From: Armatimonadota bacterium | GTDB taxonomy: Bacteria > Armatimonadota > SYMT01 | Assembly (NCBI GenBank): GCA_020696885.1 | Contig: JAJFMS010000010.1 | Span: 1 to 13,929, forward strand | Direction of reading: 5' to 3' | DNA: 13,929 nucleotides | In this document: positions 7,712 to 13,906 of the stretch, in pieces | Layout: every line of letters begins with the position of its first letter | How positions within the stretch are numbered: position 1 is the stretch's first letter | Notes under the pieces: model-generated | Database searches by the model: none | Told to the model about the DNA's origin: nothing | The model's input: the letters and a program-made list of their open reading frames with translations, nothing else | Position numbers and translations under genes: made by a program

Positions 7712-8256
7712 TTGGTGACGCGACCGTACCGGGCGTGGGCGGCGCCGTCCGGGGCCGGAACGAGCTCGTCGAAATCGTAGGCGTCCAGCTCGCTCAGGTC
7801 GAACATCAGCGGCATCGGAGCATCGTGAACCTGCGGGGTGAGGCTAATGGCCGCCCGGACAGTGGTGCCCCCGGGTGACGGGGTCCATTCCGCCTGATGA
7901 CAGAGTGTGCGCACCAGGGGCAGGCCGAAACCGCCGACGCGACCGTCACCGCGCACGCTGCCGATCGGAGGCACCAAAGCAGGATCGAAGCCAGTGCCAA
8001 AATCGGTGACGGTGAGCAGCACGTCCTGCTCCCGGCACTCCACCAGGAGCTGAAACAGCCCCACGTTGGAGTGGGCGTGCTGCACCACGTTGCCGGAGAG
8101 CTCCCCTACCACCAGGAGGCAATCCTCAATACGCTCCGGGTTCACACCTGCCGACTCGAGGACCGCCCGAGTAGTAGCCCGGGCCATGCGCAGCCCGCGC
8201 ACGTCTTCCGTGGCATCCAGTGCCAACCGCGCCGCCGGCGCGCTCCGCAGTTCCAT
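7708..8256 (-). CDS. RsbW-type anti-sigma / ATP-binding regulator (HATPase_c_2)
   Basis: A 182-residue single-domain GHKL ATPase of the anti-sigma-factor serine kinase type (RsbW/SpoIIAB-like). Such proteins bind a sigma factor or phosphorylate a STAS-domain antagonist in the cytoplasm. Seen: the N-box GELSGNVVQHAHS with Glu52 and Asn56, the G1 box DFGTGFDP (85-92) and the G2 box GGFGLPLVRTL (108-118), all with the expected residues for Mg-ATP binding. After the ATPase fold a roughly 35-residue tail begins with an acidic cluster (FDLSELDAYDFDELVP, 152-167), which is not usual for the family. The ATG at 8256 is chosen because GGAGG lies 4 nt upstream; an upstream in-frame ATG at 8295 lacks this. 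No sigma factor, STAS protein or PP2C phosphatase is encoded beside it, so its partner is elsewhere. The 286-bp gap up to 8542 shows no gene I can support. Confidence 0.85.
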   Translation of the reverse strand: MELRSAPAARLALDATEDVRGLRMARATTRAVLESAGVNPERIEDCLLVVGELSGNVVQHAHSNVGLFQLLVECREQDVLLTVTDFGTGFDPALVPPIGSVRGDGRVGGFGLPLVRTLCHQAEWTPSPGGTTVRAAISLTPQVHDAPMPLMFDLSELDAYDFDELVPAPDGAAHARYGRVTN

Positions 8257-8542
8257 CGAGCCTCCGTTCTCCGCGCCTCGCTGCCCGCACTCCAAGCGCT
8301 TTGGCAGTTAGCACCCAGGTAGAATTTGGAGGACTGGTCAGCGGGGTGGAAGGTTCCAAAACTACGTCGCCAGGGAGTTCCAGCTCACCCGCCCTCTGGC
8401 CTGATGTGTACCCGCTCTAAGGATCCTCGAAACGGCAGGGAGACGATCTGCCCCCTTCGCCGAAGGAACCCACGATCATCGCCGTCGAATAGAGCGAACG
8501 GGGCCTTGCCAGGATGGCCGATAGGCGCCCGATAGGTGCGCG

Positions 8543-9466
8543 ATGTCATTTGACACTGGAGCTGATCCGACGACAGTTGCTCCCGACGAGGCGGACTATC
8601 ACCCGATCGACGAGTCTATGAAGGCGCTCCTCCGGAGCTATCCGGAAGCGCTGTTCCGGTTGGCGGGTTGTCCGGTGGCGGGCGGGCTGCTCCGGATGGA
8701 AGACACGGCGATCAATGTTCCCGAGCAGCGAGCGGATCACGTCTTTGTCGTTCAGAACGAAGCGGGCGGTCCGGAGGGCGCGGTCTACGTGGAGTACCAG
8801 CTCCAACCACGCAGTGAACTCCTACCCACCTGGTTTGCGAAGGCAGGAGCGCTCGGCCGGCAGCTTGGGTTACCGGTGCTCCTGCTGGTCGTATACCTGG
8901 AGAAGGGGAAACGCACCCGGTTTCCTGACGAGTATTCGGTGAACATAGCTGGCCTGTCCAGCCAGTACCGGTTTCCGGCGGTGCGCCTCTGGGAACACGC
9001 GGAGCGAATCCGGAGTGGGGAGCTGTGGCCGCTGGCGCCGCTGCTGGTGTTGTGCGAAGATAATCCTGGCGCGCACACGCTGCGGGAAGAGCTCGCGCTG
9101 ATCGACCAGTCCGGCGCGAGCCCTGAGGAGCAAGCAGAATTGCTGGCGGTGGCGCTTCGCGTGGCGGGACGGATGCTGTCGCGAGAGCTGGTGGAAGCGG
9201 TCTTTCGGGAGGAGCTGCCCATGGTTCGAGGTGCTACCATCATCGACGATTGGATCGCCGAGGGGAAGGAAGTGGGGAAGGAAGAGGGAAAGGAAGAGGG
9301 CCGAGCCATCGAGGCGCGGCGCCTGACCCGAGAGGTGCTCTCGGTCCGATTCGGCACGCTGCCCGAGGCTTTGCTCGCCCGGCTCGAGATCCTCGACGCC
9401 GACACCTGTGAAATCCTCTTCCGACGCGCACTGGTAGCCGCTTCGCTGGATGACCTAGACGCATAG
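8543..9466 (+). CDS. Rpn-family PD-(D/E)XK nuclease-like protein with DUF4351-like C-terminus
   Basis: A 307-residue protein that resembles the Rpn / PDDEXK transposase-like family, whose studied members promote RecA-independent recombination through DNA cleavage. Seen: RADHVFVV with Asp65, then VYVEYQLQ with Glu84 and Gln86, the D...ExQ arrangement of this nuclease class; a conserved-looking block with WFAKAGALGRQLGLPVLLLVVYL after it; a Gly/Lys/Glu segment at 241-254 made of near-identical GKE-type repeats; and a C-terminal block (LSVRFGTLPEALLARLEIL and the SLDDL end) typical of DUF4351. This multi-part layout is usual for the family. The ATG at 8543 is the first plausible start; its ribosome binding site is weak. 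No transposon ends are visible, so it is not part of an insertion sequence here. It converges on ruvB. Whether it is an active nuclease is an inference from the motif. Confidence 0.8.
   Translation: MSFDTGADPTTVAPDEADYHPIDESMKALLRSYPEALFRLAGCPVAGGLLRMEDTAINVPEQRADHVFVVQNEAGGPEGAVYVEYQLQPRSELLPTWFAKAGALGRQLGLPVLLLVVYLEKGKRTRFPDEYSVNIAGLSSQYRFPAVRLWEHAERIRSGELWPLAPLLVLCEDNPGAHTLREELALIDQSGASPEEQAELLAVALRVAGRMLSRELVEAVFREELPMVRGATIIDDWIAEGKEVGKEEGKEEGRAIEARRLTREVLSVRFGTLPEALLARLEILDADTCEILFRRALVAASLDDLDA
9262..9297 (+). repeat. Three in-frame 12-bp purine repeats in the Rpn-like gene
   Basis: GGGGAAGGAAGT (9262-9273), GGGGAAGGAAGA (9274-9285) and GGGAAAGGAAGA (9286-9297) are tandem, all-purine apart from one base, and encode a GKE[E/V] pattern at residues 241-252. 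Because the period is 12 bp, copy-number change would keep the reading frame. Confidence 0.8.
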
Positions 9467-9469
9467 CCG

Positions 9470-9498
9470 GCACGGCTGCTGCGGGCCAGCAGCCGTGC
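9470..9498 (+). terminator. Perfect 12-bp stem-loop after the Rpn-like gene
   Basis: GCACGGCTGCTG (9470-9481) and CAGCAGCCGTGC (9487-9498) are exact reverse complements around a 5-nt loop, starting 4 nt after the TAG stop at 9464-9466. Only scattered T residues follow on the plus strand, so it is a good hairpin without a proper T-tract. Position suggests transcript termination or 3'-end protection between the convergent Rpn-like gene and ruvB. Confidence 0.65.
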
Positions 9499-9584
9499 TC
9501 GTTCGCGGGACGCCGAGGCTGGGATCGTTTACCGCTTCAGCCTGCCTTTCTAGCTGGCGGTGTGCTCCCAGCCGTCCCCCCGCA

Positions 9585-9606
9585 CCCAACATCGCCCGTA
9601 CGGGCC
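9585..9606 (-). repeat. Palindrome-plus-heptamer element at the ruvB stop codon
   Basis: The palindrome GCCCGTACGGGC (9594-9605) abuts the ruvB stop, with one copy of heptamer CCCAACA at 9585-9591. The 22 bp agree at 20 positions with 12225-12246. Read along ruvB it is TAG, then the palindrome, then G/T-rich sequence, the same order as after thiL and after the 12249 gene. Confidence 0.8.
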
Positions 9607-10631
9607 TAAAGCCCGAGTCCCCGCTGTCCCGGATTGGGGGGATAACTAAGCCCGAGGTGCTGATACGCCAGGTGCGTGGCGCGGCGCCCGCCGGGGGTGC
9701 GGGCCAGGAAGCCGATCTTCAGCAGGTAGGGCTCCACCACCTCCACCAGCGTGGTCTGCTCCTCGTTGAGCGTAGCCGCCAGCGCTTCGATCCCCACCGG
9801 GCCACCCTGGTAGGTCTGGATGATCACGCGCATCAACTCCCGATCGAGACGGTCCAACCCGAGGTGGTCGATGCCCTCGAGGCGAAGGGCGGCGTCCGCG
9901 GCGGCGAAGTCAATGGTGCCGCTGCCCTCTACCTCGGCGAAGTCCCGGACCCGCTTCAGCAACCGGTTGGCGATCCGCGGAGTACCCCGAGAGCGCCGTG
10001 CGATCTCGACCGCGCCTGGCTCTTCGATCGGCACCTTCAGGATGCCTGCCGAGCGTTCCACGATTGTCTGGAGATCGTCCGGGTGGTAGTAATCCATGTG
10101 GTAGGTGAGCCCGAACCGCCCCCGTAGCGGGCCGGAGAGGAGTCCGGTCATCGTGGTAGCGCCGACCAGCGTGAACGGCTTGAGCTTGAAGTTGAGCATC
10201 CGAGCGTTCGCGCCACGGTCCAGCACGAAGTCGATCGCAAAGTCTTCCATGGCAGGGTAGAGGTACTCCTCGACCGCCGCGTCCAGCCGGTGAATCTCAT
10301 CGATGAAGAAGACGTCGCCCTGTTTCACGTTGGTGAGAAGCCCCATCAAGTGCCCGGTCTGCTTGAGGGCGGGGCCCGAGGTGATGTGGATGTCCACCCC
10401 CATCTCCTCGCGGATGATGTGGGCGAGCGTTGTCTTCCCGAGCCCCGGCGGGCCATGCAGCAGCACGTGGTCCAGCGGCTCTCCCCTCCGGGTAGCGGCG
10501 GCCAGCGCGATCCGCAGCGGCCGGACCACTTCCCGCTGGCCGATGTATTCGGTCAACGACTTCGGCCGTAATGACGCGGGCTCCGGATCGTCTTCCGGCA
10601 GCTCGCCGCCGCTCATCAGTCGCTCACGCAT
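9606..10631 (-). CDS. ruvB: Holliday junction branch migration ATPase RuvB
   Basis: A 341-residue RuvB, close to the usual 330-350. It is the AAA+ motor that drives Holliday-junction branch migration with RuvA and, with RuvC, resolution during recombination repair. Seen: an N-terminal RPKSLTEYIGQ block (22-32), Walker A GPPGLGKT (60-67), FFIDEIHRL with Walker B Asp111/Glu112, sensor-1 GATT (157-160), the PLRGRFG arginine-finger block near 168-174, RRSRGTPRIANRLLKRVRDFA in the small AAA domain, and the winged-helix end with GGPVGIEALAATLNEE and GRRATHLAYQHLG. The ATG at 10631 is chosen because GGAGG stands 6-7 nt upstream; the frame is open far beyond (to 11375), but that part is repeat-rich or antisense to thiL and not RuvB-like. 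No ruvA or ruvC is adjacent. A palindromic repeat abuts the stop codon. Confidence 0.97.
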   Translation of the reverse strand: MRERLMSGGELPEDDPEPASLRPKSLTEYIGQREVVRPLRIALAAATRRGEPLDHVLLHGPPGLGKTTLAHIIREEMGVDIHITSGPALKQTGHLMGLLTNVKQGDVFFIDEIHRLDAAVEEYLYPAMEDFAIDFVLDRGANARMLNFKLKPFTLVGATTMTGLLSGPLRGRFGLTYHMDYYHPDDLQTIVERSAGILKVPIEEPGAVEIARRSRGTPRIANRLLKRVRDFAEVEGSGTIDFAAADAALRLEGIDHLGLDRLDRELMRVIIQTYQGGPVGIEALAATLNEEQTTLVEVVEPYLLKIGFLARTPGGRRATHLAYQHLGLSYPPNPGQRGLGL

Positions 10632-10673
10632 GGCCCCTCCGCACCCCTCTACCTTGCTGCCGATTTCACCCCC

Positions 10674-10679
10674 ATTATA
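10674..10679 (-). promoter_or_regulatory. Possible -10 box for ruvB
   Basis: On the minus strand a perfect TATAAT lies about 43 bp upstream of the ruvB ATG, in a short A/T-rich patch (10674-10686) that stands out from the GC-rich surroundings. No convincing -35 box is seen at 16-18 bp, so it may depend on an activator or be read by another sigma factor. Confidence 0.4.
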
Positions 10680-10719
10680 TTGAATTGTCGTTCGATAGGT
10701 GGGGGCCGGATAGGCCGCG

Positions 10720-10909
10720 GGAAGTTGCGAGGTGCGATTTCCGAGTGTCGAACGGGCGGCAGATGCTGGGGCCGAGAAAGAGAATGAGAATAAGAAAGAG
10801 AATGATTCGGGGCGCAGTCCGGCGTCGGAAGTGCGAGCTACGAAGTCCGAAGGGCGAATGGGGAACCCGCGGGAAGTGCGAGCGACGAGTTTCGAAGTGC
10901 GAATGGGGA
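10720..10909 (+). repeat. Repeat-rich divergent gap between ruvB and thiL
   Basis: The 412-bp gap 10632-11043 holds no credible gene. Two 38-bp units, 10827-10864 and 10872-10909, match at 33 of 38 positions with a period of 45 bp; each contains GGAAGTGCGAGC and ends GCGAATGGGGA. A decayed third unit is at about 10720-10755. Between them, 10774-10803 is an AG-rich run (AGAAAGAGAATG type). The units are built on a shorter AGTGCGA/CGAAGT theme. Role unknown. Confidence 0.7.
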
Positions 10910-10986
10910 GCCAGCACCCTGAACCTTCGAAGCGAGTAATAGTAAGATTCTGGGCGCTGACCCGCGCGGCCGAGCTCTTACCGTAG

Positions 10987-11002
10987 CCGAACACCGAACA
11001 CC
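10987..11002 (+). repeat. CCGAACA heptamer run upstream of thiL
   Basis: CCGAACACCGAACACC, two tandem CCGAACA heptamers plus CC, 42 bp before the thiL ATG. The identical 16-mer recurs at 12218-12233 and, inverted, at 12114-12129, so thiL is bracketed by it. Confidence 0.8.
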
Positions 11003-11043
11003 TACTAAACACCCACGCCCACTTCTCACGCCGGCTGCCGCCC

Positions 11044-12093
11044 ATGCCCCCAACACCCATCACCCAACACCCAACACCCAACACCCTTTCCCAACTCGGC
11101 GAATTCGGGCTGATCGAGCGGCTGGCTCGCAAGCTGGAAGCCGCAGGCGCGCGACCGGCTGCGGGAAGCCTGCAGCTCTCCGTAGGCGACGATGCGTCCC
11201 TGCTAGGGCTGCCGCCAGGCACGGAGTTGGCGGCGACGGTGGACGCGCTGATCGAGGAAGTCCACTTCCGGCGGGACTGGTCCCGCCCGGAGGACCTGGG
11301 ATGGAAGTCGCTGGCGGTGAATGTGAGCGACCTGGGCGCGATGGGCGCGAAACCGCTGGGAGCCCTCATCAGCATTGCGCTGCCGGGAGACGTGCCGGTG
11401 CGGTGGATCGACCGGTTCTACGCCGGGCTCGCGGAGTGCGCTGCGCACTACGGCTGCCCGATTGCGGGCGGGGATACGGTCCGGTCGCCGCGGCACATTG
11501 CGCTCTCGGTCACCGCCTTCGGCAGCGTGCCGGCCGGCTGCGCGGTGCGGCGAGCCGGGGCCGCCGTGGGAGACCTGCTCTGCGTGACCGGCGTGCTGGG
11601 GGACAGCGGAGCCGGCCTGGAACTGCTGCAGCAAGGCGAAAAGCGCAAGCGCGGGTATGCCCCCCTCTACGCCTGGCACCTCCGCCCGCAGCCGCCCGTG
11701 GGCGCCGGGGCGGCCCTGGCTGAGGCCGGGCTACCAACTGCGATGATGGACCTCTCGGACGGGCTGGGCAGCGACCTCCGCCACCTGGCCCGGGCCAGCG
11801 GCACCGGGGCACTGGTCCGCGCCGAGCGCCTGCCGATCTCGGATGCCGCCCGCCGCGCCGCCCGGGAGCTGAAGATCGATCCGCTCCGCTGGGCGCTCTT
11901 CGGCGGTGAGGACTATCAGCTACTGTTCACGGTGCCGCCCGAGCGGTTTGCCGAAGTGCCTCCCACCCTCGGCCCGCTCGGCGTCTCCGCTACCATCATC
12001 GGTGAGATCACCCGCCGCAACGTGGTCGTAGCCCTCGCGGACGGCACCACCCGCCCGCTCCGCCCCGAAGGCTTCGCGCACTTCGGGGGGTGA
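11044..12093 (+). CDS. thiL: Thiamine-monophosphate kinase
   Basis: A 349-residue ThiL (AIR synthase-related/PurM superfamily). It phosphorylates thiamine monophosphate with ATP to thiamine diphosphate, the active cofactor. Seen: LGEFGLIERL (18-27), the Mg-binding GDDASLL (48-54), VDALIEEVHFRRDW (66-79), KSLAVNVSDLGAMGAKPLGAL (88-108), GGDTVRS (142-148), the DLLCVTG block (177-183), MMDLSDGLGSDL (234-245) and FGGEDYQLLF (286-295). All family blocks are present. The start is odd: the first 14 codons from the ATG at 11044 are read from a CCCAACA heptamer array, no ribosome binding site precedes it, and no ATG, GTG or TTG follows in frame before the conserved LGEFGL block. The leader MPPTPITQHPTPNT is therefore repeat-derived, if this is the true start. 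It is divergent from ruvB, and a palindromic repeat begins right after the stop. Confidence 0.95.
   Translation: MPPTPITQHPTPNTLSQLGEFGLIERLARKLEAAGARPAAGSLQLSVGDDASLLGLPPGTELAATVDALIEEVHFRRDWSRPEDLGWKSLAVNVSDLGAMGAKPLGALISIALPGDVPVRWIDRFYAGLAECAAHYGCPIAGGDTVRSPRHIALSVTAFGSVPAGCAVRRAGAAVGDLLCVTGVLGDSGAGLELLQQGEKRKRGYAPLYAWHLRPQPPVGAGAALAEAGLPTAMMDLSDGLGSDLRHLARASGTGALVRAERLPISDAARRAARELKIDPLRWALFGGEDYQLLFTVPPERFAEVPPTLGPLGVSATIIGEITRRNVVVALADGTTRPLRPEGFAHFGG
11049..11083 (+). repeat. Five tandem CCCAACA heptamers inside the thiL start region
   Basis: Four exact CCCAACA units and one CCCATCA run without gaps from 11049 to 11083, 5 nt after the start of the predicted thiL ATG. Related to the CCGAACA runs at 10987 and 12218. 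Since 7 is not a multiple of 3, gain or loss of one unit would shift the thiL frame. Confidence 0.85.
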
Positions 12094-12246
12094 GGCCCGT
12101 ACGGGCGGTGGTTGGTGTTCGGTGTTCGGAGATACCCTCGTACCCGCGCGAGTGAAGCATCGCCCCTGCCCCTGAATACCCATCGAGCCAATCGAAAGCA
12201 GGCACCCCGTCCCAACACCGAACACCGAACACCGCCCGTACGGGCC
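12094..12246. repeat. Inverted-repeat element between thiL and the LecA-like gene
   Basis: The ends 12094-12110 and 12230-12246 are perfect 17-bp inverted repeats, each containing GCCCGTACGGGC. Inside them GGTGTTCGGTGTTCGG (12114-12129) is the exact inverse of 12218-12233, leaving a core of about 88 bp that shows no gene. The element fills the whole gap between two convergent stop codons and could form a long foldback or act as a two-way terminator. Confidence 0.85.
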
Positions 12247-12248
12247 CC

Positions 12249-13250
12249 TTACTGCGGCTCCCCTACGTCGTAAGCGTTGGTGGCGCGGAGGCGCACGCGG
12301 TAGCTGCCGATGTTGTTCTGCCAGTGCTCGTTGTCGTTGATCACGATCTGGAGACGACCGGTGCCGAGCCCGGTCTTCTCGATGTGCTTGCCGGCCAGCC
12401 AGCGCTCCCCGGTGGCGCCGACACGGCCCAGCACGGCGCCCCAACGGAAGCCTTCCTGCAGCCGCCGCTTCCCCGGCAGCGGGTCCGCGATGCCGTCCGG
12501 ATCGCTGGCCCAGCCGTCCTCGTCGAACGAGAGGCGCGCGTAGCCCGCGGAGTCGGCCTGCAAGCGAGTGGTGGGCGTGACGGAGATACCGGTATCCATC
12601 CAGCCCACGTAAGTGCAGTGGTGCAGCGCCTGGAGGTCGAAAGTGCGCTCCACGGTGGGCTGGCGCACGGCCAGCCGCCGCACGCTGCCGGCGGGGAGCA
12701 CCGTAGACTTGCCGTCCGTGCCGGTGATCTTCAACTCCTGCGCGGCGACCTTCCCCCGAAGCGCCACGCCGCCAGCCAGCCGAACCAGGTCCAGCTTCCG
12801 GTCCTGCGCGTCGGCGAAGCCCGGCACGATCCGCCCGAAGAGGCGATAGAGCGGGTCCGGCTCGTGGGCGTCCGTGTCCTGGTAGGCGGCGAGCAGCGGG
12901 CTCAGGACCGGCAGGCCGATGTCGGTCAGGTCCGCGGAGGCCGCTTCGGCCGCTTTAAAATCCTTGCCCTGGAGCACCGTTAGCCCGCGCGTAATGCGGG
13001 CCGCCTCCTCCGACGTTGCGGGATCCGCGGAGTGGAAGGAGCGCAGCTCGCGGAGGGAGACCTTTTTGGTCGTGCCGTCCACGCTTACGGAGAGGGCGTC
13101 CGCAGAGAGGGTGCCTTCCAGGCTCCGCCCATCCTTCGTCGAGACCCAGGCCAGCCGGCCATCACCACCGGCTTGCGCCAGGGGAGCGTAGGCTCCGGGG
13201 AGGATCATCAGGGCGGCCGCCGAAGCGGCGGCGATAAGGCGAAGCTGCAT
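12249..13250 (-). CDS. Secreted protein with LecA-like C-terminal domain
   Basis: A 333-residue exported protein. The start at 13250 (MQLRLIAAASAAALMILPGA) has GGAG upstream; a GTG at 13262 would overlap that site. Seen: a signal peptide with likely cleavage near AQAGG (26-29); a first segment LAWVSTKDGRSLEGTL with VSLRELRSF (33-72); a helical stretch (about 80-150); a second similar segment, VRLAGGVALRGKV to SVRRLAV (156-195); then a domain at about 205-328. The last domain follows the pattern of the PA-IL (LecA) galactose-binding fold: GISVTP (221-226), GRVG (275-278), then INDNEHWQNNIGSYRVRL (304-321), where Asp306, Asn312 and Asn313 align with LecA calcium ligands, one residue short. Carbohydrate binding is an inference from this. 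The upstream DUF4177-like gene is probably co-transcribed (65-bp gap), and a palindromic repeat follows the stop. Confidence 0.75.
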   Translation of the reverse strand: MQLRLIAAASAAALMILPGAYAPLAQAGGDGRLAWVSTKDGRSLEGTLSADALSVSVDGTTKKVSLRELRSFHSADPATSEEAARITRGLTVLQGKDFKAAEAASADLTDIGLPVLSPLLAAYQDTDAHEPDPLYRLFGRIVPGFADAQDRKLDLVRLAGGVALRGKVAAQELKITGTDGKSTVLPAGSVRRLAVRQPTVERTFDLQALHHCTYVGWMDTGISVTPTTRLQADSAGYARLSFDEDGWASDPDGIADPLPGKRRLQEGFRWGAVLGRVGATGERWLAGKHIEKTGLGTGRLQIVINDNEHWQNNIGSYRVRLRATNAYDVGEPQ

Positions 13251-13315
13251 CGAATACTCCACGTGCGGTACGCTGCCCGCAGGTCATCGGTGACGTAAGA
13301 AACGGAGGCGCGTCG

Positions 13316-13738
13316 TTAGCGGGGACGCTTGAGGGTCCAGTACTGCGTCTGGCCCAGCGCGCCGGTGGTGCTGGAGGGGGTCATGGACCAGCTCGTGGCC
13401 GATTGGCCGGCCACTTCCCAGCCCTGCGCGCCCACCGCGTTCAGCAGGGAAGTCGAGTCGTCCCGGCGCACGGTCATCCCCAGCTTCCGGGCCAGCCCGC
13501 GGAAGTCCCCTGCGGAGACAGAGCGCTGCGAGTCCGACCAGGTGACCGAGGCTTCAGCACCGCCGGCCATGCTCGCCGTGCCGTCCTGGCTGAGTTCCGC
13601 GTACTCCCAGCGCTGCCGCATCTCCTGGGCCTGCACGCTCTCCAATCCCCTCCGCCAGGACAGCGAAGACGCCAACAGCGCCACGGCCGCCAGCGCCAGG
13701 AGGGGCCAGCTTCGACGTAAAGTGGGGACGACGCTCAA
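13316..13738 (-). CDS. Small membrane-anchored or secreted DUF4177-like protein
   Basis: A 140-residue protein. A TTG at 13738 is taken as the start because GGAGGAG stands 6 nt upstream and it gives a proper leader: basic LRR (7-9), then a hydrophobic run (about residues 11-27) ending near QAQ. The mature part starts with WEYAEL (44-49), has LLNAVGAQGWEVAG (98-111) and closes with YWTLKRPR (133-140). This WEY / GAQGWE / KRP arrangement is the signature layout of the small DUF4177 family, whose function is unknown. It may be a lipid-free anchored or periplasmic protein. It is likely in an operon with the LecA-like gene 65 bp downstream. The 168 bp beyond its start hold no clear promoter. Confidence 0.7.
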   Translation of the reverse strand: MSVVPTLRRSWPLLALAAVALLASSLSWRRGLESVQAQEMRQRWEYAELSQDGTASMAGGAEASVTWSDSQRSVSAGDFRGLARKLGMTVRRDDSTSLLNAVGAQGWEVAGQSATSWSMTPSSTTGALGQTQYWTLKRPR

Positions 13739-13906
13739 GTTGGACTCCTCCAGCCGGCTCCAGGGAGCCAGGCCCCTGTCAGTTCCACACCGTCCCGTTC
13801 CCGCTGGCGGGAGGAATCTCCTTGCTCAACCTCATCTGGAAATGTGGCAGGGACTTCGTTCTACGGAGCGCAACCGGAACGCAAGTACATTCGGAGGGAG
13901 GTCGGG

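Noticed and set aside
8257..8542. A small gene or RNA in the gap before the Rpn-like gene
   Set aside because: Open frames here (for example 8326-8535) have no ribosome binding site and no protein-like sequence, and no tRNA-like fold was seen.
8543..9466. Transposase of an insertion sequence, as this family is often labelled
   Set aside because: No terminal inverted repeats or target duplications flank the gene and the motif is of the PD-(D/E)XK nuclease type, not DDE.
9517..9573. Inverted repeat GGCTGGGA / TCCCAGCC between the Rpn-like gene and ruvB
   Set aside because: Only 8 bp with a 41-nt loop; weak beside the 12-bp hairpin at 9470-9498.
11049..11083. CRISPR array near thiL
   Set aside because: The units are 7 bp and tandem with no spacers, and no cas genes are present.
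10632..11375. 248 extra N-terminal residues of the ruvB reading frame
   Set aside because: The stretch runs through repeat DNA and antisense to thiL, lacks RuvB-like sequence, and the ATG at 10631 has a good ribosome binding site and gives a normal RuvB length.
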